In this document: positions 1-5,090 of the stretch, piece after piece
Numbering within the stretch: position 1 is the first letter of the stretch
How the letters are laid out: every line of letters begins with the position of its first letter
Source of the DNA: Bacillota bacterium
GTDB lineage: Bacteria; Bacillota; Clostridia; Acetivibrionales; DSM-1351
DNA length: 5,094 nucleotides
Assembly: GCA_023431385.1 (NCBI GenBank)
Contig: JAEYWA010000176.1
Location: 1-5,094, forward strand
Direction: 5' to 3'
Program-made: the position numbers and the translations under genes
The notes under the pieces: generated by a model
The model's input: only the letters and a program-made list of their open reading frames with translations
Database searches by the model: none
What the model was told of the DNA's origin: nothing

Positions 1-911
1 CCGAAGGGGTTAACACCGAAAATCAGCATCCCCAGCATAACAAAATATTTGCCCAAGGGAGGATGAGTTCTTTCAAACGGTATTATTTCATAAATAAAGT
101 CTAAAGCAGTTCTGGGATAAAATACCTCGTCAAAATATGTATTTGTATCTGATAGGGTATAGTAATCCACCTTATCCTGTTCATCAATCAAATTCTCTAG
201 TCTATAAGCCTTATGGTCAGGACTTTCAATTTTTGAAATGTTTTTATTATCCGTATTTTCATTAGTAGAGATAATACTTTTAATGCTAAGTGGTTTGGTA
301 GACCCTTTTTCGAAGACCGCAATTTCATTTATTGCTGCTCCGGGAGCATTTGGAACAAACTTTATTTTGCTTGTTGTAAACTCCTTTGTTGATACCTTCC
401 AAGAATAAAAACCCGTTTTATCTATGGCTTCGGAACGCCAATAAGTGTTATATTCGCTCAAATACATTATGTCATATTTAACATTATCATACTTTTCATG
501 ATTATAACCCTGATAAATCATTACTTTAGAAACCTCAGTCTTTTTACCCAGGTCAACAATAAAACCGTCGTCTTTTGCAGAAGGTGCCCAGCTCGTTTCT
601 GGAACACTCAGGCTTCCGAGATTGTATATAGCAGGAATAGCGTATATTATAACCATGGAAAGCATTATTATCACATCTTTTTTAGACAGCTTAAATAAGG
701 GCTTAGTCTCCTTTTCGGTATCCAGTAGTTCACTTTCGGATATGATCAGAGTACCGTTTTTAATATTCCTGATCCTGATAAAGCCCCAAAAACCTATTAT
801 CAGCAGGGAAATACATGTAACACCAATCATCATAGTCGCAAATCCGGGCATTTCTATTTTGGCAAAGAAATCCAATATCTGTTTAAGAATATTACTAAAA
901 AAATCCTTCAA
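1..911 (-). CDS. GT39/PMT-family membrane glycosyltransferase, N-terminal part (C-terminus off the window)
   Basis: Open reading frame without a stop through the left edge; 303 codons are visible. It resembles protein O-mannosyltransferase-like GT-C enzymes, which use a polyprenyl-phosphate sugar donor at the outer face of the membrane. Visible layout: a hydrophobic segment at about residues 26-46; a charged linker; a second membrane helix at about 79-98 ending in YNLGSLSVPETSW; a roughly 100-residue hydrophilic, beta-rich stretch (about 108-202) resembling an F5/8 type C (discoidin-like) sandwich; then FDEVFYPRTA (260-269) and THPPLGKY (282-289), the acidic and HPPLGK signatures of the PMT-2 first extracytoplasmic loop; then the start of another helix. 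I chose the TTG start at 911 because GGAGG (922-918) sits 6 bp before it. An in-frame ATG at 929 has no ribosome site. Family is known from motifs; donor and acceptor cannot be told. A cell-surface glycan or glycoprotein role is inference. Confidence 0.85.
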   Translation of the reverse strand, partial: MKDFFSNILKQILDFFAKIEMPGFATMMIGVTCISLLIIGFWGFIRIRNIKNGTLIISESELLDTEKETKPLFKLSKKDVIIMLSMVIIYAIPAIYNLGSLSVPETSWAPSAKDDGFIVDLGKKTEVSKVMIYQGYNHEKYDNVKYDIMYLSEYNTYWRSEAIDKTGFYSWKVSTKEFTTSKIKFVPNAPGAAINEIAVFEKGSTKPLSIKSIISTNENTDNKNISKIESPDHKAYRLENLIDEQDKVDYYTLSDTNTYFDEVFYPRTALDFIYEIIPFERTHPPLGKYFVMLGMLIFGVNPF

Positions 912-917
912 AGTTAA

Positions 918-922
918 CCTCC
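918..922 (-). promoter_or_regulatory. Shine-Dalgarno that decides a TTG start
   Basis: Reading the minus strand, GGAGG is followed by TTAACT and then TTG, an ideal 6-nt spacing. The upstream in-frame ATG at 929-927 is preceded by a pyrimidine-rich stretch with no purine box, so initiation at TTG 911 is the better call for the glycosyltransferase. Confidence 0.75.
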
Positions 923-948
923 AAGACATGTAGAAAAGTTTTACAATA

Positions 949-977
949 ATTATAATATAGTATAAATTACAATACAA
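949..977 (-). promoter_or_regulatory. Putative sigma-A promoter of the glycosyltransferase gene
   Basis: On the minus strand TTGTAT (977-972) is separated by exactly 17 bp from a perfect TATAAT (954-949). Transcription would begin near 942, giving a leader of about 30 nt before the TTG start at 911. The region is so AT-rich that chance -10 matches are possible, but spacing and position fit well. Confidence 0.6.
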
Positions 978-1057
978 TTAATAATGTAAATATTAACCAC
1001 ATGATATATTGTTCCCACCCTAACCGCTTGTTAAGCTGATAATTGTGCTTTAGTTTA

Positions 1058-1086
1058 TTGCAGCTCATTTTTCGCTATGCTATAAT
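1058..1086 (+). promoter_or_regulatory. Putative sigma-A promoter of dapF-dapL (extended -10)
   Basis: TTGCAG (1058-1063), a 17-bp spacer and a perfect TATAAT (1081-1086) preceded by TG at 1078-1079, which makes an extended -10 element. A start near 1093 leaves an untranslated leader of about 105 nt before dapF. That leader is AT-rich and shows no strong hairpin or recognisable riboswitch. Together with the opposing promoter at 949-977 it accounts for the gene-free stretch 912-1198. Confidence 0.75.
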
Positions 1087-1198
1087 ATGAAAATGTTAAA
1101 AAAGTTTAGTTTTATAGTAAAATGGGGAATTATTACCAATATATAATGAGTTATTTACTTAGAAATCGGTTTTATTATATATAGAAGGAGCTCGATGA

Positions 1199-2032
1199 AT
1201 GAAATTTACAAAAATGCAGGGCTTAGGCAATGATTATGTATACGTAGATTGTACCAGGGAGGAATTAATAAACCCATCCGAGATTGCGCGAAAAGTAAGT
1301 GACAGGCATTTTGGAATTGGTTCAGACGGGTTGGTGCTTATACTTCCATCACAAAAGGCTGACTTCAGAATGAGAATGTTCAATTCAGACGGATCGGAGT
1401 CTGAAATGTGTGGAAATGCCATACGCTGCGTAGGGAAATATGTCTATGACAACAGTCTTACAAATAAGAATATTATTAATATAGAAACACTTGCCGGTAT
1501 AAAAATTTTGACAATGACTATTGAAAATGGTCAGGTGACACTTGTAAGAGTAGATATGGGTGAACCCATTTTGTTACCAGAAGCTGTTCCGGTTAATTCG
1601 GAGAAGGAGAGATTCGTGGCTGAACCGGTAACTATTGATAACCGGGAATTCAAGGTAACTGCAGTTTCAATGGGAAATCCTCACGCTGTTTCATATATAG
1701 ACGATGTTGCTAGTTTTCCTCTATCTCAGATTGGACCTAAAATAGAAACTAATAAACTTTTCCCAAGGAAGGTTAACGCAGAATTTGTTCAAATTATTGA
1801 TAGAACAACTTTAAAAATGAGAGTTTGGGAAAGAGGGGCCGGGGAAACTCTTGCTTGTGGGACTGGAGCTTGTGCTGTTTTGGTTTCTTCAGTTTTAAAT
1901 AATCTATCCGAGAGATCGGCTACTGTAAAGCTTCTGGGGGGAGATTTGTTTATCGAATGGTCCGAAACTGACAATCATGTTTATATGACAGGCCCGGCTG
2001 TTAAAGTATTTGATGGAGAAATAAATATATAA
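1199..2032 (+). CDS. dapF: Diaminopimelate epimerase
   Basis: Cytoplasmic, cofactor-independent racemase-type enzyme that interconverts LL- and meso-2,6-diaminopimelate, supplying meso-DAP for peptidoglycan cross-links and for lysine synthesis by LysA. The 277-residue length is normal for the family. The N-terminal KMQGLGNDYVYVD motif is typical. The two catalytic cysteines of the two-base mechanism are visible: Cys71 in EMCGNAIRC and Cys220 in GETLACGTGAC. Each follows a conserved element, NSDGSE at 62-67 and WERGAGET at 210-217. The start is the ATG at 1199, 8 nt after AAGGAG (1185-1190); an out-of-frame ATG lies 4 bp upstream. dapL follows after 21 bp, so the two are almost certainly co-transcribed from the promoter at 1058-1086. 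No truncation or missing key residue. Confidence 0.98.
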   Translation: MKFTKMQGLGNDYVYVDCTREELINPSEIARKVSDRHFGIGSDGLVLILPSQKADFRMRMFNSDGSESEMCGNAIRCVGKYVYDNSLTNKNIINIETLAGIKILTMTIENGQVTLVRVDMGEPILLPEAVPVNSEKERFVAEPVTIDNREFKVTAVSMGNPHAVSYIDDVASFPLSQIGPKIETNKLFPRKVNAEFVQIIDRTTLKMRVWERGAGETLACGTGACAVLVSSVLNNLSERSATVKLLGGDLFIEWSETDNHVYMTGPAVKVFDGEINI

Positions 2033-2053
2033 ATAAGAGAGGAAAAATCTAAT

Positions 2054-3286
2054 ATGGCATTTGTTAATGAGAACCATTTAAAATTACCTGGTAATTATTT
2101 GTTTGCTGAAATAGGAAAACGAGTTAACACCTTCAAAAGTGAAAATCCTACAGCTGATATAATTAGACTTGGAATAGGCGATGTAACTCGTCCACTTCCT
2201 CAGGCTTGTATTGAGGCAATGCATAAGGCAGTTGACGACATGTCCAGAGTGGAGACCTTTAAGGGCTATCCTGAATATGAGGGTTATGATTTTTTAATAA
2301 ATAACATAGTTGAGTTTGATTACAAAAAAAGAGGTATTACCATTGAAACCGATGAAGTTTTTGTAAGTGATGGGGCAAAAAGTGATACAGCAAATATACA
2401 AGAACTATTTGGACTGAGCAGCAGAATAGCAGTTACAGACCCGGTTTACCCCGTATATGTTGACAGTAATGTAATGGCGGGTAGAACCGGTGAATATGTA
2501 GACGGTAAATGGACCAATGTCACCTATCTACCTTGTACATCTGAGAATGGCTTTATACCTGAACTTCCAAAGGAAAGAGTTGACCTGATATATTTGTGTT
2601 TACCAAATAATCCAACAGGTACAACACTGACAAGGGATCAGCTTAAGGTTTGGGTTGATTATGCTGCTAAAAACGACTCAGTAATTTTATTTGATTCAGC
2701 CTATGAGGCCTTTATAACACAGGAAGACGTTCCTCACAGTATTTACGAAATCGAGGGGGCAAAAGAAGTTGCAATCGAGTTCAGAAGCTTTTCAAAAACT
2801 GCGGGCTTTACAGGGACGCGATGTGCTTACATTGTTATTCCTAAAGAGCTGAAAGCATTTTCTGCTGATGGAAATGGAATTGGATTAAATAGACTCTGGT
2901 ATAGAAGGCAGGCTACAAAGTTTAATGGCGTTTCCTATATTGTACAGCGTGGTGCAGAAGCCGTGTATTCGGAGGAAGGTCAGAAACAGGTAAAAGAGAC
3001 TATCGCATATTACCTAGCTAATGCATCTATAATAAAAAGCGGACTTGAGAGTATTGGGATCAAAGTGTTTGGTGGTGTTAATGCGCCTTATATCTGGATG
3101 AAAACGCCAAATGAGATGGATTCTTGGCTTTTCTTTGACAAACTATTGAAAGAAGCAAATATTGTTGGAACTCCCGGAGTCGGTTTTGGTCCAAGCGGAC
3201 AAGGCTATTTCAGACTGACCGCTTTTGGAAACAGAGAAAACACTCAGGCAGCTGTGGATAGATTTAAGACCAGACTTAAGATATAA
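2054..3286 (+). CDS. dapL: LL-diaminopimelate aminotransferase
   Basis: PLP-dependent fold-type I aminotransferase that converts L-2,3,4,5-tetrahydrodipicolinate plus glutamate directly to LL-diaminopimelate and 2-oxoglutarate, bypassing the succinylase/acetylase steps (DapD, DapC, DapE). The protein is 410 residues, the usual length. Visible signatures: LPGNYLFAEI at 11-20; IRLGIGDVTRPLP at 37-49; LPNNPTGT at 183-190; DSAYEAF at 214-220, with Asp214 and Tyr217 in the cofactor-binding positions; the Schiff-base lysine Lys248 in RSFSKTAGFTGTR; and GQGYFRLTAFG near the C-terminus, with Arg387 in the substrate-carboxylate position. A GAGAGGA ribosome site (2037-2043) lies about 10 nt before the ATG. 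It directly follows dapF, whose product acts on the DapL product, so the pair encodes two consecutive steps of one pathway. All core residues are present. Confidence 0.98.
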   Translation: MAFVNENHLKLPGNYLFAEIGKRVNTFKSENPTADIIRLGIGDVTRPLPQACIEAMHKAVDDMSRVETFKGYPEYEGYDFLINNIVEFDYKKRGITIETDEVFVSDGAKSDTANIQELFGLSSRIAVTDPVYPVYVDSNVMAGRTGEYVDGKWTNVTYLPCTSENGFIPELPKERVDLIYLCLPNNPTGTTLTRDQLKVWVDYAAKNDSVILFDSAYEAFITQEDVPHSIYEIEGAKEVAIEFRSFSKTAGFTGTRCAYIVIPKELKAFSADGNGIGLNRLWYRRQATKFNGVSYIVQRGAEAVYSEEGQKQVKETIAYYLANASIIKSGLESIGIKVFGGVNAPYIWMKTPNEMDSWLFFDKLLKEANIVGTPGVGFGPSGQGYFRLTAFGNRENTQAAVDRFKTRLKI

Positions 3287-3287
3287 T

Positions 3288-3319
3288 TACTAAATCTTTA
3301 CTAGTTCTCTTCTTTAGTA
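3288..3319 (+). terminator. Weak candidate terminator hairpin after dapL
   Basis: TACTAAA (3288-3294) can pair with TTTAGTA (3313-3319) across an 18-nt loop, followed by GAATTTTAAA. The stem is short and AT-only and the loop large, so this is only a weak candidate for the end of the dapF-dapL transcript. Confidence 0.2.
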
Positions 3320-3364
3320 GAATTTTAAATTAAGAAGATATATAATTACATTACAGTTATAAAA

Positions 3365-3398
3365 TTTTAGGCCGGCTAGATATATAGTCGGCCTAAAA
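3365..3398 (+). repeat. Strong 13-bp inverted repeat between dapL and the UDG gene
   Basis: TTTTAGGCCGGCT (3365-3377) pairs with AGTCGGCCTAAAA (3386-3398) around an 8-nt loop (3378-3385); the only imperfection is one G-T wobble. No T-run follows on the plus strand (the next bases are ATATAAATTA), and the T-rich arm is on the 5' side, so it is not a textbook terminator for dapL. It ends 15 bp before the G-rich ribosome site at 3414-3421. It may still act in dapL 3'-end formation, as an mRNA-stability or leader element of the UDG transcript, or as a protein-binding palindrome; the sequence does not decide. The rest of the 140-bp gap holds only AT-rich DNA, with TATAAT at 3341-3346 but no convincing -35. 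Confidence 0.6.
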
Positions 3399-3413
3399 AT
3401 ATAAATTATTCAC

Positions 3414-3421
3414 GGGGGGTG
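3414..3421 (+). promoter_or_regulatory. Unusual all-G ribosome binding site
   Basis: GGGGGGTG lies 5 nt before the ATG at 3427 (7 nt if counted from the end of the G-run). It can pair with the 16S anti-Shine-Dalgarno like GGAGGTG, with one G-U wobble replacing the A. It supports the ATG at 3427 as the start. Confidence 0.7.
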
Positions 3422-3426
3422 TAAAA

Positions 3427-3999
3427 ATGCTGGATTGGACACAATTAAACACTGTATGCAATAACTGTCAATCCTGTGAGCTTGGCCGAACAAGAACAAA
3501 TATTGTAGTAGGCAGAGGCAATATTAACGCTTCCATATTATTTGTCGGTGAGGGTCCTGGTGAACAAGAGGATTTACAGGGATTGCCTTTTGTCGGCGCT
3601 GCAGGCCAGCTTCTGGACAATCTACTTGAGGCTCTGATGTTTAAACCTGACGATTATTACATTGCAAATGTTGTTAAATGTAGACCACCGGGAAATCGTG
3701 CGCCTACTGATGCAGAAGCGGAGAAATGCTTGCCATTCCTGAGAAATCAGGTTGCACTAATCAGACCTAAAATAATTGTATGTTTAGGGAGTACTGCAGC
3801 TAAATATGTAATATCAAGGGATATCAAAATAACGCAAGTAAGAGGACAGTGGATTGAGCGTAAGGGTTACTGGATAATGCCAACCTTCCACCCTGCTGCA
3901 TTATTAAGGGATCAGAGTAAAAAAATTTTGATGTTCAGAGATATAAAAGAAGTACGCAATAAGTTACATAAAATAATTGATATAAAGGATTATGATTAG
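3427..3999 (+). CDS. Family 4 uracil-DNA glycosylase (Fe-S type)
   Basis: Base-excision repair enzyme that removes uracil, arising from cytosine deamination or dUTP incorporation, from DNA by cleaving the N-glycosidic bond. At 190 residues it has normal family 4 length. The four [4Fe-4S] ligands are visible: Cys14 and Cys17 in CQSCELGRTRT, then Cys85 in VVKCRPPGNR and Cys101 in EKCLPFL, with the 16-residue spacing expected for this family; Cys11 is an additional nearby cysteine. The active-site/uracil-pocket motif GEGPGEQED (41-49) is followed by GLPFVGAAGQLLD (52-64). The DNA-binding HPAALLR motif is at 155-161 (His155). The next gene begins 2 bp after its stop, so the two are co-transcribed. 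No convincing promoter is visible just upstream; transcription may come from a weak local promoter or read through from dapL. Confidence 0.95.
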   Translation: MLDWTQLNTVCNNCQSCELGRTRTNIVVGRGNINASILFVGEGPGEQEDLQGLPFVGAAGQLLDNLLEALMFKPDDYYIANVVKCRPPGNRAPTDAEAEKCLPFLRNQVALIRPKIIVCLGSTAAKYVISRDIKITQVRGQWIERKGYWIMPTFHPAALLRDQSKKILMFRDIKEVRNKLHKIIDIKDYD

Positions 4000-4001
4000 A
4001 A

Positions 4002-4595
4002 ATGACAAAAGGTAGTATCAGAATCGAACTGGATGAGCTTTATAAACGATATACTCAAACCTTCGAGAATGAACAGGTAGTGCTTGGAGAGGGCTGTATA
4101 GATAGTCCTCTTGTCATTGTAGGAGAAGCACCCGGAAAAGATGAAGTAAACCAGGGAAAGCCTTTTGTAGGGGCAGCGGGTAAAAATTTAAAGGAATTTA
4201 TGGACCAGATAGGATTAACACGCGAATCAGTATATATAACGAATGTTATTAAGTACAGGCTGGGTAAGCTTAATGAAAAAACCAGAAGGATTATAAACCG
4301 TCCTGCAACCAAGAAAGATATAATCAATAGTCAACAATGGCTGCATAATGAATTAATACTCTTATGTCCTAAATTAATTGTAACCCTTGGAAATGTGCCT
4401 CTTAAAGCTGTTTCAAACAATTTTGAGCTCTCAATTGGAGATATACATGGGACTCTTCTTACTTGCTGTATTGGAGAAAACACGTATAAACTCTTTCCGC
4501 TTTATCATCCAGCGAGTATTATTTATAACCGGGGACTCAAGGAAGTATATAATGAAGATATTTTATTATTGCGAGAGGTTTTAAGCGGATTATAA
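4002..4595 (+). CDS. Uracil-DNA-glycosylase superfamily protein lacking the Fe-S ligands
   Basis: A 197-residue paralog of the preceding gene product. It keeps the superfamily landmarks: GEAPGKDEVNQGKPFVGAAG (41-60) matching the active-site and pocket region, TNVIKYRLGK (80-89) matching NVVKCRPP, LIVTLGN (125-131), and PLYHPASIIYNR (166-177) with His169 in the DNA-binding loop. The four cluster cysteines are gone: the N-terminal CxxC segment is replaced by an acidic/tyrosine-rich helix and the Cys85 position is Tyr85. The remaining cysteines (32, 122, 155, 156) do not fit ligand spacing. A lysine/arginine-rich stretch (about 86-106) replaces the loop between the last two ligands. The start is ATG 4002, 2 bp after the upstream stop; a modest AAAGGA (3984-3989) lies about 12 nt away, so translational coupling is likely. 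A repair role is inferred from homology and context; substrate and activity are uncertain. Confidence 0.85.
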   Translation: MTKGSIRIELDELYKRYTQTFENEQVVLGEGCIDSPLVIVGEAPGKDEVNQGKPFVGAAGKNLKEFMDQIGLTRESVYITNVIKYRLGKLNEKTRRIINRPATKKDIINSQQWLHNELILLCPKLIVTLGNVPLKAVSNNFELSIGDIHGTLLTCCIGENTYKLFPLYHPASIIYNRGLKEVYNEDILLLREVLSGL

Positions 4596-4618
4596 GCGTT
4601 AAATATGGACGATAAACA

Positions 4619-4640
4619 GCAGGTATAAGGCAGGTATAAT
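4619..4640 (+). repeat. Tandem direct repeat, two 11-bp units
   Basis: GCAGGTATAAG is followed immediately by GCAGGTATAAT, giving ten identical bases with an 11-bp period, close to one helical turn. It lies between the UDG-like gene and the first rRNA promoter, 38 bp before its -35. Function is unknown; it could be a protein-binding site or a chance duplication. Confidence 0.7.
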
Positions 4641-4678
4641 TTGAATAGATAAAAGAATAATATTTATATAATAATATA

Positions 4679-4708
4679 TTGACAAGTGATAATTGGCTGT
4701 GCTATTAT
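4679..4708 (+). promoter_or_regulatory. Putative rRNA operon promoter P1
   Basis: Consensus TTGACA (4679-4684), an 18-bp spacer and TATTAT (4703-4708), with TG at 4700-4701 forming an extended -10. The 40 bp upstream are almost pure A/T and could act as an UP element. The base 7 nt after the -10 is G4715, matching the GTP-initiated starts known for Firmicutes rRNA promoters. No protein-coding start follows downstream, which fits a stable-RNA promoter. Confidence 0.75.
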
Positions 4709-4783
4709 AACTAAGCTGTTGCTGAACAAACAAAACAACACTTGATATAGTAAATTGTGACAAACAAAAATCTACAAAAAGTG

Positions 4784-4812
4784 TTGACATGATAGCGGCG
4801 GCGTGGTATTAT
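4784..4812 (+). promoter_or_regulatory. Putative rRNA operon promoter P2
   Basis: Consensus TTGACA (4784-4789), a 17-bp GC-rich spacer and TATTAT (4807-4812), with TG at 4804-4805 making an extended -10. It is preceded by A-tracts (about 4757-4780) that resemble an UP element. G4819 lies 7 nt after the -10 and is the likely start. It lies about 105 bp downstream of P1, the tandem arrangement typical of rRNA operons. Confidence 0.8.
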
Positions 4813-4849
4813 ATAAAAGCCGCTCAGCACTACTGAGTGACATGATAGC
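4785..4849 (+). repeat. Direct repeat of a 12-mer spanning P2 and the early leader
   Basis: TGACATGATAGC occurs at 4785-4796 (overlapping the P2 -35) and exactly again at 4838-4849, 53 bp later. The second copy reads GTGACA at the -35-like position but is followed by no good -10 (TAGTAA at 4861-4866 is the nearest). It may be a decayed duplicate promoter or a leader element. Confidence 0.7.
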
Positions 4850-4889
4850 AGGCCTGCGGTTAGTAATTAATTTGTAGGCAAGTTGTTAA

Positions 4890-4913
4890 TTAAGATGACA
4901 ATATTCATCTTAA
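4890..4913 (+). promoter_or_regulatory. boxB-like hairpin
   Basis: TTAAGATGA (4890-4898) and TCATCTTAA (4905-4913) form a perfect 9-bp stem around the six-base loop CAATAT. It stands 2 bp before the boxA-like motif, the same order as boxB-boxA in rRNA antitermination leaders. Confidence 0.6.
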
Positions 4914-4915
4914 GG

Positions 4916-4926
4916 TGGACTTTGAA
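4916..4926 (+). promoter_or_regulatory. boxA-like antitermination motif
   Basis: TGGACTTTGAA, followed by AAGTAAACA, resembles the rRNA boxA (TGCTCTTTGA type), where NusB-NusE (S10) load onto nascent RNA to suppress Rho-dependent and intrinsic termination and to aid rRNA folding. The match is good in the CTTTGAA core and weaker in the first bases. Confidence 0.6.
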
Positions 4927-4957
4927 AAGTAAACAGTGACAAATACATGCAAATGTG

Positions 4958-4978
4958 AAGAACAATTAAATTGTTCTT
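4958..4978 (+). repeat. Leader hairpin with short U-run
   Basis: AAGAACAAT (4958-4966) and ATTGTTCTT (4970-4978) form a perfect 9-bp stem with a three-base loop; the sequence runs on as TTGT. It is terminator-like but weak in GC and has only a short T-run, so in an antiterminated rRNA leader it is more likely a processing or folding element. Confidence 0.55.
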
Positions 4979-5048
4979 TTGTAAAGGACTCAATTAAATT
5001 CCAGAATCCAATGGATTCTAAAAAATGAGTAACTTGCGAACTTTACAA
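4979..5048 (+). repeat. Nested three-level stem structure in the leader
   Basis: Three inverted repeats are nested. The outer is TTGTAAAG (4979-4986) with CTTTACAA (5041-5048), 8 bp. The middle is ACTCA (4988-4992) with TGAGT (5026-5030), 5 bp. The inner is AGAATCC (5003-5009) with GGATTCT (5013-5019), 7 bp, with loop AAT. All are perfect complements, so one long imperfect stem-loop is likely in the precursor RNA. Confidence 0.6.
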
Positions 5049-5051
5049 CCT

Positions 5052-5090
5052 GGTTTCTGCGCAGTCTTCTTTGAAGACAATTCAGAAATT
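5052..5090 (+). repeat. Leader stem-loop close to the expected 16S start
   Basis: GTCTTC (5064-5069) and GAAGAC (5073-5078) form a 6-bp stem with loop TTT. An outer stem TTTCTG (5054-5059) with CAGAAA (5083-5088) can be extended by two G-U pairs. This is plausibly part of precursor rRNA folding or processing. Confidence 0.5.

Noticed and set aside
498..933. Two plus-strand reading frames (498-698 and 622-933).
   Set aside because: They lie opposite the long glycosyltransferase frame, which carries clear family motifs; neither has a ribosome site or recognisable content.
1155..1183. A second dapF promoter, TTACTT with TATATA at 17-bp spacing.
   Set aside because: The transcript would start at or within the dapF ribosome binding site, and both hexamers are weak matches in AT-rich DNA.
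1093..1198. A lysine riboswitch in the dapF leader.
   Set aside because: The leader is about 105 nt, too short for the L-box class, and I see no conserved core or strong helices.
4599..4790. Minus-strand 63-codon frame encoding a hydrophobic peptide.
   Set aside because: It overlaps the rRNA promoters and arises from AT-rich DNA; no ribosome site or family resemblance, so coding is unlikely.
4960..4976. A LexA/SOS box, because GAAC...GTTC appears near the repair genes.
   Set aside because: The half-sites are 9 bp apart instead of the 4 bp of the Gram-positive LexA operator, and the element lies in the rRNA leader, not upstream of the UDG genes. It is simply the 9-bp leader hairpin.
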